From positions 4,774,001 through 4,838,000 of the forward strand of contig JANTQA010000032.1 of assembly GCA_027625915.1 (NCBI GenBank): a DNA stretch of 64,000 nt. Reading direction: 5' to 3'. The translations under genes and the position numbers were made by a program. The number at the start of each line of letters is the position of its first letter. Within the stretch, counting starts at the first letter, position 1. This document shows positions 23,508-35,998 of this stretch, piece after piece. Source of the stretch: Anaeramoeba flamelloides. Its lineage: Eukaryota; Metamonada; Anaeramoebidae. The notes under the pieces were generated by a model. That model searched no databases and was not told where the DNA came from. It saw only the letters and a program-made list of their open reading frames with translations.

Positions 23508-26500
23508 TTAAAGTTCTTTTGATTTAATCTTGTTAATAATAAAATCTAATTTAGAATGTAAATCCCCAATTTCTCTATTTCTTTCATTTTTTCTTTTCTC
23601 CAATTCTTCAATAATTTGAGTATTTTGCTCATTGTCACTTTCAGAATTTGAAGTTTCATTTTCAAAATCTTTAGTATCATTATCAATTTTTTGAATTAAA
23701 ATGTCTCTTTTGGGATCATTTTTTGTCATTTGCCTAATTTGTCCCATTCTCAATCTTTTGCCTCTCATTGTACCTTTCCTAATTCGATTTAATTTATCAT
23801 AGACCTGTCTGGTTGTAATATTCAATCTTTCAGTAGAACTAATTTTTTCTGATTTATTACAAGACAATTTTTGACCTATTCTTATTAAACCACCCTTCAT
23901 GATGGAAAAGGTTGTTGCGAATAATTGTTTAATATCTGAAGTGGAACCCCCCATATCGTCTAAATCATAAGAGTTGTCAATAATTGCTAAAAACATACTC
24001 ATTAAGGTGAAAATGACTAAAATTGAAAATAAGAAAAAAAATATTGGCCCTAAGAATCGGTTAATTTCTTGTAATTCCTGATATTCGATATCTCCTAATG
24101 ACATTTTGAAACAGGAGGTAATAGCTGATGCAAAATCTCGATATCCTTTATTTTCTGGTCCAAATAAAACAAATCCCATCATTGCGAATGCAATAAAAAT
24201 AATGAAAAAAAATGCAAAAAATACTAAAAGATCTGGTGATGCCTATTAAGATTAAAATAAAAGACAATAAAAAAATTTAAAAGAATATTGTTAATAAAAT
24301 GATATTATTAATAATAATAATTTTTTTTTTTTAAGAATAATTTACCTTGGATAATGTGTCCCAAACTAATAGCATTCTTCTATTCATTTTAAGAAATTTA
24401 AAAATTTTAATGATTGTAATAAATATATTAAATCCAATAATATTATATAACATTAAATATTTATCTGCCAATTTACTTAATGGGACATAACTGAGATCAT
24501 CAATTTCAATTTCTTGACGATCTGTGTCAATTAAATAGCTGAATTGGAAAATAAATATTAACCAAAATAAAACTAAATTGAATAAATCTAATATATTCCA
24601 AGTATCTTTAAAATACAGTAAAATACCACCCTTTTTATGATAATCTTTTAAGTCGGCAACTAAAGCAAAAATATAATAGATTAAAAATAAAAATAATAAA
24701 ATTTCAACAACTGCTCTTCCTGCATCACTTAGAGTTTCATACATATCCAATCTAAACACTCTAAATTTATACCATGGATAAACATTTCCCCCAACACCAA
24801 ATTCAAAGACTGGCATAATGTCTGCAAAATAATTTGTATTTACATTGTACATATATATATTTAATACAATTGCCCGAGTGGCCCGATCAATAAATCCACG
24901 ATTTTCCAAATTTTCGATTTCCGTTAGAAATTCTTCACTTGTACTATTTTTTGGGATATCTACTATAAATCCCCCTCCTTCATAACTTGGGACTAATTTC
25001 CCCCAAACAGAATTTGAACCCGATTCCTCTTCGTCTTGATATTTAAATCTATATAAAATAAATAAAATAAATAAAATAAATAAAATAAATAAAATAAATA
25101 AAAAAAAAAAAATGGATGGATGGAAATGAAATTTTATAATAAGAATATGATTTTTAATCATTTTTTTTTTAAATTAAGTTGGTTATTATGATTAGTTAAA
25201 ATTCAATTAATTCTAGTATTTGTTTTTAAATTAATATAATCAAAAGTTCATTATTTAATTCCAAATATAATTAAAAAAATAAATCAATTAAAATTTTATT
25301 GTGTATTTTAATTCTATTTACATCTTCTCAAAAGGCAATTTCTAAGATATCATATATTTTTTTGTTTCTATAATTCCATTTGGATATTTCTTTTTTTAAT
25401 TATGGATAATAGATATAATAAAGATGATGAACAAATTTTTGATTATAAAACTGTAGTTAATATTTGATATAATTATTATTGATCAAGGATTAAAACAAAT
25501 TACACTTTATATATATATATATATATAAATAGAACTTACTGAAATCAAATAAATTTGAAAATGAAGTTAATATAATCAGATTTCTTTTATTATGAAGAAT
25601 TTACATCAATAATAATAAATTGGGTATGTCTTTCCCTTGAACAATCGTGAAATCTATGATTTTATGCTTTAATTACCTTAAAGGAAATTTAAGTAAAAGG
25701 ACACTTAGAGTGTAATTTACACTTCTTCCATAAATAATAATTATGAAGAATTTTAAAATAGAAAAAAATATTTTTAAATTATTTCTTTATGTTCAATTGT
25801 TTTGAAGAAATGGAATTATGCAAAATTAGATTATCCTTTAAAGGAAAATCAAAATTATTTTTTCTTATTTGTTTGAACCAAAAAATATTTGATGATCAAA
25901 TAATCATATAATAACAAATTTTAAAATATTAACTATTTTTGGAAAGGTAATAGAATTCTTTTCAAAATTTTTAATGATAAAATTTGCCAGAATATAATTT
26001 TATAGATCATAAGTGGTGTAAGCTGTTTCATTATTATTTTATAAACATTATTAGTAAGTTTAATTTTTTTTAATATTTGGTCTTGATGGAAATTATTTTA
26101 ATTTTTTTTGTGTCTCTGTGAATAATCATCCATAAAAAAACATATATAATCACTGAAAAATAAATAAAAAAAAAAATAATTTTATTACAGGGAACCATCT
26201 TTGCCATAAGTTTTTGTTGATTTTCTACCATTTGTATAAGCTGGATAACAGTCACCAGAATCTACGAGTTTTTTATAATCACTAGGCATATCACAATCAT
26301 CGCTTTCCACGCGAAGTTGTCTTATTCTAACAGCACCTACTTGAACATTTGCTCTATAAAGATACGGCGGATCTTCCTCATCGCCTTGTAGCGCACCATG
26401 TAAAGGACCTTTTAACCACTATAAAGTTTTTATTATTTTAAATCAAAGAAATATATTCAAAATAATTAATGGTTTGGTGTTAAATTTATTAAACTTTAAA

Positions 26501-29500
26501 CAAATAGTTAATATAATTTATTAAAAGTCGCTAATTATATTTATATATTTAAAAATTTTGAAAATAGTGGAAATGTAATTAATCTTGAGATATTTTCCTC
26601 ACTTAAAAAAAGGCTGAGGGTAATTTTTGTAGACATTTTTAGATAATCAACATTTGTAGATTTTTTAAGGGTCGGTAATTTGACACATTGTACATTGCAT
26701 AAGTTCGATTCCCACTAAGGTCGGTTATAATTAGAGAAAATTAATGGAAAATTAAAAAGATTATACATTTGATTCATGTGTAAAAATAATTCATAAAAAA
26801 TGAAGTGCCTCTTTCCATTCAACCATGATTTATCATTTTGAAACTGATTGTGAAAAAAAAAATTGTCTACAAATGTCAAGAATCTAAAAATATCTACATT
26901 TTACGAAAATCCCCTAAAAAAAAAAAATATACTATAATTAAAAATGATCTGCAGAGAAAAATAACAGAATCCAAAATTTCGACAGCCAAATTTAAAATAT
27001 TTTTAAAAAGATAATATTGATTTCAAATAAAAAAATATTGAGATCAGAAGTAATTCATGAAAATGAAAAAGTATTATAGTAATATACCAAAATCTAAACT
27101 TTTTTTCTGTAAAATGTATCTAAAAAAATTTTACAAATATCAAATATTGTTATAATTGAATCCTAAAGAATAAATAAAAAATAAGAGGAATAATATAAAT
27201 TCAAAAATAATTGATATCATATGAAATCAAACTAATAAGCCATTCTAAACATTTTCTTAAAAATTGAAAAACCCAAAATTCTTAGTGCCTCAAATTGAGA
27301 AAAAAAAACTATAAGGTTCATTTTGATCTTCAATTTGAAGATCAAAAGAAAATTCCAATAGAAATCAAAATGATTTTTCTTAAATAATTTTCTCACATTT
27401 CCAATATTTGAATAACCTTAGAAAAACACGTTTTTACCAAGTGGATATAGATCTTGCAATAAAAAAAAAATTGCAAATGAATAAGGTGTAAAAAAAAATC
27501 GAAATAAAAAAAAAAGCGAAAATATGATTGTAATTTTGAAATTTCCGAATTAACTTTTTTTTTCTTATATCCCTTCAAACTCTTTAAACACATGTAATTC
27601 CTACATTACAACTGGGCGCCTTTTGACTGGAAATTAGTTTATTTCATAACTTATTATATTGTGAGAAATAATATAGTTGGTCTAGTATATTTATTGTTTT
27701 TTTTACCTTGTTTGGGTAGTGTTTTTTTTTTTCACACACAAAAAAATAAACCTATCTTAATTTTATAATAACAATTATTCCTAAATAGATTAAAATTATT
27801 AATTATCAAAAGATAATTTTTTCAAGTATTTATTATTATTAATAATAATAATATAGTGGCTAGTTGGTCGGATGTATAGTAAGATAGTTTGTGAATAAGA
27901 GAAAGTTTGAAATTTTATTTTAATGGACTAGTCTCTATTATTTTTTTTTTTTGACCAATTTCTAAATAAGGATTCCTTATCTAGAAATATGTTTAATATT
28001 GAAAATAAACAGGGTGATTCAAATCTTTGTTAATTGACAAAAATTTTCTCAATCTCTATTAAATTTAGGTAAAAAAATTTAATAGAGATTAGTCCCTTAA
28101 AAGAGTCAAAAATTATTCAAAAAAAACAATAAAACTAAAAGAAAAGAAAAGAAAAAGAAAAAGAAAAAGAAAAAAAATTAAAATTTACTTGATAAAATTC
28201 TTTTGTTGATCCAACTTGAAAAAAGGATTTATAAATATGTGAGTATTCATCAGGGAATTCTTCATCAAAAAATAAATCGGTCAAGCCAAATTCCATTTCC
28301 CAACAATCTTCAACAGAGCGTTGATTAAATAAATAAATTAAAAATAAAATCAAAAATAGAATATAGATGCAAAGTTCTTTATAAAGCTTAGTACGAACTA
28401 TTTTATCTTCATAATAATGTATTAATTCATCAACGTCAATTTTTCTTTCCAGTAATTGTTCTTCTAAATCCCTATTCATCGCAATATATTCCCATTTTTT
28501 TTTTGGTGCATTTCTTCTTGGGTGATGTGTTCCACCTTCGGATGTTTCTGACTTTGAGAAATAAAATGAAAGTAGTGTTAAAAATTAAGGAAAATTAATC
28601 CGAGAAATTTGAACTTTTCTTTTTGGGATTATAAGAAAAAAATTTTTTTTTGATTTATCTATTGTTTTTAATTTTGATTATTATTTTTCAATTCTTCAAT
28701 ATTCCTTTCATTACGGGTTGTTAGTTCACCAATAAACACCATAAAAAGAATCATTCAAAGAAAAAGAGATCATCAAGCACAATATATCTCTTTGAAATTT
28801 ATTCGTAAAAGGAAAATAGGAAAATGAAGTGAAAAATTATTCCCATTTATGTTTAAGGAAGTAAGTACATTTTATCAATTTTGAAAAATTTTAATTATGT
28901 AAACATTACTGAAAAAATTATTTTTTTGATGAGTCTTAATATTTGAAACATTGGAAACAAAATATCATTAATTACTCTATTTGTGAAAAGAAAACGATAC
29001 CTAAAATAATTCAGAGTTGGGTCTTTAAATTTTCAATTTTTTGAACATTTTTTTGATTAAATTTTTAGTTTTATTAAATTTTGTTTTGGATCTAGAGATG
29101 TGTTTATAAATACTTTTGAAATTAATCAAAGAGTAAACTAAAAAAAAATATACCCGAAAAGGTGTGTATTTGAAATAAATCTTTTCTTTTAGAAGACCAA
29201 AAATGAAAGATCACCTTTCCAGATATAAATTTGTTGAAATCAAAAATTCAGAAAAAAAAAAAATTCAAAGCCTATTTTTGAAGATTTTTTAATTTTATCT
29301 AATTAATTTAGATGAATCCAAACAATTTTTTACCTTGAATTTCTCACCCCATTACAATTAACAGTATTATTTTTTTTTATACAAAACATTTTTTTTATAA
29401 ATTTGCATTCAAAATTCCTTTTTAAAATATTTTTCTCAAACTAAGCCAAAACAAAGAATCCTTTCAAAGATTAAAGTAAAAAGAATTGGATTATTGAAAT

Positions 29501-32500
29501 GAAAAAAAAAACAACTTACAAAAGATTCAACCCAAAATAAAAGAAAATTTGAGAAAAAATTTCAAGAAACGTTCATAATCATTTTACTTTTTACAATTTG
29601 AAGAAAAATAAATTATAGTTTTATAAATCAAACAAGTCCATTCAATAAATCTTTATTTTTGGAAGAAGAATTGAAGAGATATCACGTTTTAAGAGCCAAA
29701 AATAGAATTAGATGAATTAAATGAAAATAGGAATTAAAATTCATTTTTGGGAAATTTTTTAGAAATAGAAAGTAATTTGATAATCAAAAATTTCCCAAAT
29801 AAAAGTTTTTCTATTAAGAATTAAAAATAAACCCAAGTAAGAAAGAAGTAATTAGATCAAAGGTTACAAATAAGATCAAGAAATAAATAAAAGTTTCCAT
29901 CTAAAAGTCTAGAATGCACGATAATGTCATTCTTCCATTTAAATATCATTTATTTTGTGAATAACTTATCTTTTTTTGTGTAAAAATATTTTCTCGAGAA
30001 AAATTCAATTCTCCAGAAAAAGTAATTTGAATTACCAAATTTTGCAAAAAAAATGTGATCATTTTTATATATAATATTTTGTTTATAAATCTTATTAATT
30101 TTATATGAGTTATCAAATCATTATATTAAACAAGTTGCTTATTGAAGGTGCCATGTATAAGTTGATAAATTTTTGTTGTTGAACAAACTGATCTTCAAAA
30201 CAAATTTTTTTTGATAATTAAAATTATTTTTGAAAAATAAACAAAAAATAAATCAAAATATATCAAGGATCAGATCAAAACAATTTTCGAATTTTGTTTT
30301 GCTTTGATTTGGCAAATTTATCTTACACTTCTCATCAACTCAAATAAAAACTTAAGATAAATTATCATTTCTCAATCTATTGTCACATTATATGTTGATA
30401 TATTAAAATTAAATACTTTGGGTACTACCAACTATTAGAATTGGTAGGTAGGTTATTATAAGTTAAACAATTTTCTAAAGTATTTGCAGCAATAAAGAAA
30501 ATATTTTAATTTTCAAGCTTTTTTTCAATATCAAAATCATACAATCACGAATTAAGAATTATTGTTTGAAAATCTTTTTATTTTCTTTTTGTTCTTCTTC
30601 TATTTTTAATTTTACATTTTTAAGAGCTTTCAACATTAAAGATGAATTGTTTTTTTTTGTTTTTTAAATCATCTCTTGGATCGAATGGAAATTTCTCTTT
30701 TCTTCTTGATAATTTAACATTTGAAGGTAAAAATCTTTATAAAAAGGTACCTTCTATTTGGATTTCAACAGATTTTTCTCAATTTTTGTTAATTGTTTAT
30801 GTTGTCTCTAAATTTGGAATTTTAAATTTTTTGTCATCAATTTATTTTTCTTTTTCTTAATTTTATTTTTTGTTGAACCACAAAAACAAAGACACAATTA
30901 ATAGTTTGGAATCTTTTTATTTTGGTTTTATTTCCAATATAATATTTTGATCATTGTTTTAAGTATCTGAAATAAAAAGATTTTAAAATTGATTTGGTAT
31001 TTTTCCACAAATCCCTGTTGTTAGATGTGTTTTATTAACGAAAAAACAGTACATTTTTGGCGAAAAGCCCAACTTATCCACAAAAAAAGCACTTATTCAC
31101 GAAAACTCTTACTTGTTTGCTAAAAAGCATTTATCCATGAAAACCCCAAATTTTAAAAAAAAAAACAACAGTATTTTGAGAACAAATTATTTATTCGGGA
31201 AAAAGTATTTCTTCGCCGGAAAACGAGTCATTTACTTACGAGTAGAAATATCCAAGAATTTGTCACATTTAGATCGAAAACTCAAATGATTTTTTTTATT
31301 TTTTCTGGATAAATTTTTTAATACTGATAAATTCAAATATATTTAATAAAATTTTTAGTTCAATTTACCATTTTGTAATCTCATATCTCAACTTTTAAAA
31401 CAACTCAAGAGAAAGAACCTTTTGAAGCACAACCAATTTATTAAAGTTTTTTAACATCAAAAAGAATTTAATGCTTTCTTCAAAGCTTGATTCAAAAAAA
31501 TTTGTAAAATGGAAAATGAAGTGAAAATTTTCAGATATTTATTTGAATTTACCGTTTTATAAAAAAAGTGAAACAGGAAAAAAAGTTCAGCACAGTTTTT
31601 AATTGGGAAAATTATTGAAAATGAAAAGTAAAATCAATAAAAAGAAGAAACTAATTAACTTCAAATAATAACCCATTATATTATTTATAATCAACCCAAC
31701 AAATACAATTTAAATCTACTTTATTTATCGAAATTGTTGGTGGGTTTTGGAGATCTCAAAAATAGTCAATTTTTTGAACAAATTTTTAAGAATTGATCAA
31801 TCAAAGAAAAGCTCCTACCAAAAGATAGTATTAAAAAAACTGTTATTGTGGCGAATACTTCATTTTAGTATTTATTTATTCTTTTTTTCATTGATCTTAC
31901 TTTTCATTTTCAGGTTCTATTAATGTTCCCAATTAAAAACCGTGTTTCACTTTTTTTCCACAATGGTTATCAGTAATTTTGATTTCCATTTTTTAATTTG
32001 TATGTTAATATATTATGCGAGGATATATAACACTCTCTATTTATTAAAACATTCATATATTTGGTTTAAGAAATTTTTTGAGTGTTTCAATTTCGAATAA
32101 ACTGACACTCATCACATATTGGTAAAACGTACTTATCCCCTTAAAATGATCCTAACAAATAAATGGAAAAAAACAATGAAAATGAAGTGAAAAGTATTCT
32201 TCATTTATTATGAAAATATTAGTAATCTGTTCTTTCCTACAAAGAAATGAGTCATTAACAAAATTTAGATTGACCATTGTGGAAAAAAAGTTAAACACGG
32301 AATTTTAATTAGAAACATACCTGAAAACAAAAAGTAAATGTAAAACCAATTAAAAGAAGAAACAAATTAACTTTAAAGAATAATTCATTATATTATTTAC
32401 AATTTCATCCCATTCAAATCAACAAAAACAATTTAGATCTACTATATTATAGAACTAGGAATCAATTGGTTGTTTTTAAGATCTCAAAAAAGTCAATTTT

Positions 32501-33377
32501 TTCAATAAATTTTTGAATGATAGATCAATCAAAGAAAAACTCTTTACCAAAAGGTAGTATTACCAAAACTGTTCTTGTGTTGAATTCCTTCATTTTGTCT
32601 TTGATAATTGATTTTTTCTTTTTTTGATCGATCTTGTTTTTAATTTTTTCAGTTTCTAGGTGTGTTCTAATAGAAACTCTTGTTGAACTTTTTTTTCCTG
32701 TTTGGCTTTTTTTATACAAAGGCCAATTGGTTTTTTCTTTTGGGATTTTCTTTCACTAGTTTTCTGGAATAAAACAGGTGTGTGGAAAAAAATCGTTTTG
32801 AAAATTGATCTTGGTTTTTTGGATCTTGAAATCTTTTTTTTCCTTTTTTTTTTGTTTAAACTACACTCAAACAAAAAGTTTTGCAAGAGTTTATGTGCAA
32901 AATTAGGTGTGTCTGTATAGACGAATTAAATCTTGTTTTTGTTTATTTTCCTTCTCTTGAAAAGAAACTAAATTGCTTTAACTCTTGCACAGCAAAGACA
33001 AAAAATAAAAAACTATTTTCAAAAATGGTTCTGTGTATAAACTAGTCCTCTGTTGTGGAATTTTTTTAATTTTATCTTGGTTCACTTTTTCCAAAAACCA
33101 ATAACAATCGTTGACATTGAAACGAAAAAAACGAATAAAAAAATTATTTATTTAGCAAATAAAAAACAAAAAAAAGAAAGATTGATTCTCTTACAGCAAG
33201 CTGATCAGATTGTGTGTCCGAACTAAGTTCGTTTTTTTTGTCTAGCCATCCTAAAGAAATTTCCTCTTTCTTCTTATTTGCAATGTTATTAAAAAGATTT
33301 AACACAACACCTGATCCTTTATAGACTCTTTTCGCATTTTGAAGATTTAATTCTCTGAGAGTAATTAGCTTGGTCAT
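23508..33377 (-). CDS. PKD2: Polycystin-2-like cation channel (TRPP), five exons
   Basis: Exons in transcript order: 33377-33195, 28551-28189, 26418-26189, 25048-24346, 24242-23508; 737 residues, all phases agree. Polycystins are six-helix cation channels of cilia, ER or contractile organelles. The first helix is near 117-137 (CIYILFLILFLIYLF). The extracellular polycystin domain has GAVRIRQLRV near 205, VPSYEGGGFIVDIP near 280 and DRATRAIVLNIYMYNVN near 312-329. The pore has FKMSLGDIEYQELQEINRFL with an L-G-D filter at 542-544, as in human PKD2, then the last helix ending MSMFLAIIDNSYD. The tail is polar and ends in a likely coiled coil (EELEKRKNERNREIGDLHSK); no EF-hand is seen. Exon 1 is less certain: it starts MTKLITLREL, ends at a GTAAGAG donor in compatible phase, but lies 4.6 kb upstream across repeats. 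Confidence 0.87.
25053..25101. repeat. 9-bp tandem repeat abutting a splice acceptor
   Basis: About five units of TAAAATAAA. On the gene strand it reads as a T-rich tract ending directly at the ATATAG acceptor of channel exon 4 (25048), so it serves as the polypyrimidine tract. Confidence 0.75.
26617..26916. mobile_element. Family L MITE, about 300 bp
   Basis: Ends AGGGTAATTTTTGTAGACAT and AGGGGATTTTCGTAAAATGT (read inward), followed in both arms by TTTTTAGAT and ACATTTGTAGA; about 50 bp of inverted repeat. In channel intron 3. It carries AGTTCGATTCCC, like a tRNA B box, but no tRNA fold. Confidence 0.65.
27093..27641. mobile_element. Family G MITE, copy 2
   Basis: Left end CTAAACTTTTTTTCTGTAAA, right end AACTAATTTCCAGTCAAAAG (read inward). 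The interior follows copy 1 (AATAATTGATATCATATGAA, TTCATTTTGATCTTCAATTT). In channel intron 3; edges within a few bases. Confidence 0.75.
27921..28099. mobile_element. Family H MITE, copy 2
   Basis: About 179 bp, ends TAATGGACTAGTCTCTATTA and TAAGGGACTAATCTCTATTA (read inward). Inverted with respect to copy 1. It ends about 90 bp from the donor of channel exon 2. Confidence 0.8.
28857..30100. repeat. Family N repeat, copy 2
   Basis: Starts GGAAGTAAGTACATTTTATC and parallels 8495-9690 for over 1 kb. A possible inverted partner end (GGGGATAAGTACGTTTTACC read inward) lies near 32140, so the full element could be about 3.3 kb, itself interrupted by a family D copy. Channel intron 1. No coherent coding frame. 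Confidence 0.5.
30600..30860. other. Less AT-rich stretch with short frames on both strands
   Basis: Plus-strand frame 30642-30860 (KSSLGSNGNFSFLLDNLTFE) and minus-strand frame containing YLQMLNYQEEKRNFHSIQEM. Neither has a domain, a clear start or splice partners. It lies in channel intron 1, within the region that could be a long family N element; relic coding sequence is possible. Confidence 0.2.
31560..31966. mobile_element. Family D MITE, copy 2, about 0.4 kb
   Basis: The best-preserved family D copy. Inverted ends contain AAAAAAAGTGAAAC and GTTTTTAATTGGGAA at the left, mirrored by TTCCCAATTAAAAAC and GTTTCACTTTTTTTCC at the right. The interior defines the family (GGTTTTGGAGATCTCAAAAA, AATTGATCAATCAAAGAAAA). 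Channel intron 1. Confidence 0.8.
32270..32700. mobile_element. Family D MITE, copy 3
   Basis: Left end ACCATTGTGGAAAAAAAGTT, interior TAAAAGAAGAAACAAATTAA and AATAGATCAATCAAAG-like words as in copy 2, right end GAACTTTTTTTTCCTG. Same orientation as copy 2 and about 300 bp from it. The 32702-32920 frames just beyond are T-rich noise. Confidence 0.72.
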
Positions 33378-33936
33378 TTCAAAAAGAAATAAATAATTTG
33401 TTCTCTCAGACAAAAAAAAATAACAAAAAATAATTATTTTGGAAAAAAAATTTATCTCAATCAATTATCTTCTTCAAATCTGAATTTAATTGGATTCCCA
33501 AAATTTAGATTAGAACCAAGAAACTGGGTTTGATAGAGTGGATCCTTTTCAAAGTTTAAAAAATGAAAAGATAGAAAAAAATAGGTGAAAATATAAAGTT
33601 ACTAAACAATTAAAATCAGTTTATTTTTGGTTTATTAAAAAAAAATTTCGTTTGAAATCCTTATACTTTGATTAACAGAAGGTAATTTTCTTTACCTGAA
33701 GGATCTATGTCTTTTAATAAACACAGAATTACAATATCAATTATTATTTTTTTGCCAACCAAATAAACACACTCCGAGCACTTATAAACAATTACTCGCT
33801 TGGTAATTTTGTCTAGAAAGGGTTGTTGTTGATCATATGAAAAAAATCAAGAATATTAACTCTTTAAATAATATATTGATTTAATTTCAACTTGACAAAA
33901 CTAAAAACAAAAGATCTTTTCAAAAAATAAATTAAA
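33378..33936. other. Upstream region of the channel gene
   Basis: AT-rich, no reading frame and no recognisable repeat. It should hold the minus-strand promoter if exon 1 is correctly assigned. Confidence 0.4.
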
Positions 33937-34338
33937 CAACTGTTACAAGTCTACCATGAAATTTTATCAATATCAAATTTTGGTGTTGATATTAGATTTT
34001 TAAAAAGTTGAATATAAGAATAATAAAGCATCTCTTGAAAAAAAAATTCCTAAATGAGCCAATATTCAAGAATTTTTTCTGATTTTCAAAAAATAAATTT
34101 TCATTACCCAAAAGGACTTGAAAGATCGAAATTTCAATAAGAAACGACTAAAATTTAATCTTAAAAAAATAATTTTTTTTTTGATCATATCACAAGTTTA
34201 TTTTTCATATCAACTCTTTTCTCAAAAAATTATTTCAAAATATAAGCTTTATTATTCTGATATTCAATTTTTTACAAATCTATACCAACATTAAAAATTT
34301 GATATTGATAAAATTTCAGGGTAGACTTGGAACTGCTG
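33937..34338. mobile_element. Family K MITE with long inverted repeats, about 0.4 kb
   Basis: The ends mirror each other for about 100 bp: AAGTCTACC, TGAAATTTTATCAATATCAA, TTGAATAT.AGAATAATAAAG. The right end reads CAGCAGTTCCAAG inward and is followed by TA; the left equivalent has mutated. Confidence 0.78.
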
Positions 34339-34418
34339 TAAATCTACTTTATATTGAAAAATAAATTAAACAAAATTGATAAGGAGTAATTACATTTTAT
34401 AAATTTTGAAAATATTTA

Positions 34419-35650
34419 AGGGGGTAAGTACGTTTTACCAATTTTGAGTTCCACGATTTCTATGAAAATGATTTTTTCAGATTATTTCTTTTACTAAATA
34501 CAAATTGATATTTTCATAAACATGAGAGTGTAATATATCCAAGTATATTATATTTTTAGTTTCAAATTAAAAATGGATCAAAAAAAAAACGAAAAAATTG
34601 ATGAAGTAAAAAAAAATAAAAAACATTTATTTCTTGATCTTATCTTGAGAATTTGATATAACTATTTCTTCTTTACTTTGGTTGTATTTTTAATTGTAAA
34701 GGAAATACTTTTGTTTGTAAAATTTTTTAGATTAACGAATTACTTTCTATATCTAATTTTTTCCTATATTGAATTTAAAATCTTATTTTCATTTAATGCA
34801 TGTATTTTATAGTTTTCGTTCAGAAAAGAAAATATTTTTTGAATTTTTCTTCAGAAATAAAATTTATTGGACAAATTCATTTAATGTGATAATGATAAAT
34901 TTTCTATTAAAATGAGAACTCACAAAATTTTTGAATCTGTTTGAAATTTTTTGGAATTTTTTTTATTTAATTTTGGGCTGAACCTTTTGGAATTGTTTTT
35001 TTGTTTATGAGAATTCAACACCTTTATTTTAATTTTTGAAATAATATTTTTTGTTATGGTTTTGTTTGGTATAAATATTTGAAAAAGGAATTTTGAAAAA
35101 CAAATTTGTTCAAAAAAATATATCAGTCAAAAAATGTTTTGTTAAAATAAAAATAAATAGTAATGGGGTGACAAGAAATTCAAGGTAATTACTTTTTTGA
35201 TTTATAAAAAGTAAGTAGCAAAAGAAAATAAATCTTGTAAAAAACACTTTATCCGAATTTTTTCTTCTCCTTGTTTTTGGTTTCAACAAATTTATCTAGA
35301 AAAGTGATATTTCTTATTTTTAATATTCTAAAAGAAAAGGATGTGAAAAATATACACCTTCTCAGGTCTATTTATTTTTTTTATTCTCTAATTAATTTTA
35401 AGGATTGAAATAAACACATTTCTCAATCAAAAACACAATTTAATAAAACTTAAAATTTAATCAAAAAAAATTTTTAAAAAAAGAATATTTAAAGATAAAA
35501 CTCTAAATTACCCTTTTTCTTTTCACAAATAGAAGAGTGGATGGCATATTGGTTTTAAAGTTCAAATTTTTTAGGGCACTCAAAAAATAATTTTTCAGTA
35601 AGGTTTTTGGAATGCAGATTTTTCAAAATAGTAAAATGAACCTACTTCCT
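34419..35650. mobile_element. Family N-type element, copy 3, about 1.23 kb
   Basis: Ends AGGGGGTAAGTACGTTTTAC and AGGAAGTAGGTTCATTTTAC (read inward), flanked by TA at 34417-34418 and 35651-35652. Another end-like block (AAGGAGTAATTACATTTTAT) lies just upstream at 34381, as if one element sits at the border of another. The interior is non-coding. Confidence 0.62.
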
Positions 35651-35833
35651 TAATTTAACTTTCCAAAAAAAATTTTTAGATTTTGAATTAATAAGCAAAA
35701 TTGAAGATATTTTTCATTTTACTTTCTGACAAAATTCTTTCGAATAATAAAGTCAATATAAATTGTTTAATTCACTAAATCAGTAGTATTTAATTAATTT
35801 TCCTTTTTAGAATTGTTCACTTTGATGATTTTA

Positions 35834-35996
35834 AGGTTTACAATCCCTGAAATTTGAAAAAAGATTATCTTGTGTAGTTTGTTACCAATATTAAAATCCA
35901 TACCAAGTACAAGATCAATCAGCTAAGAACCAAATTAACAAGTGGTAAAAAATGACACAAGATAATCTCTTTTCAAATTTCAGGGATTGTAAACCT
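35834..35996. mobile_element. Family J MITE, 163 bp, near-perfect inverted repeats
   Basis: AGGTTTACAATCCCTGAAAT at the left is mirrored exactly at the right; the match extends over about 43 bp with one small difference. TA at 35832-35833 and 35997-35998. Only about 75 bp of unique centre. Its high arm identity suggests a recent insertion. Confidence 0.88.
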
Positions 35997-35998
35997 TA

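Noticed and set aside
26694-26716. tRNA B-box-like AGTTCGATTCCC
   Set aside because: The bases on either side do not form a T-arm stem and no A box or acceptor stem is present; it lies inside family L.
28684-28767. Minus-strand frame MILFMVFIGELTTRNERNIEEL
   Set aside because: Looks channel-like at first sight, but has no acceptor nearby and does not match the last helix of the polycystin gene; not needed for the phase-compatible exon chain.
32525-32920. Three open frames on both strands
   Set aside because: They lie at the edge of family D copy 3 and mirror each other; Lys- or Phe-rich only.
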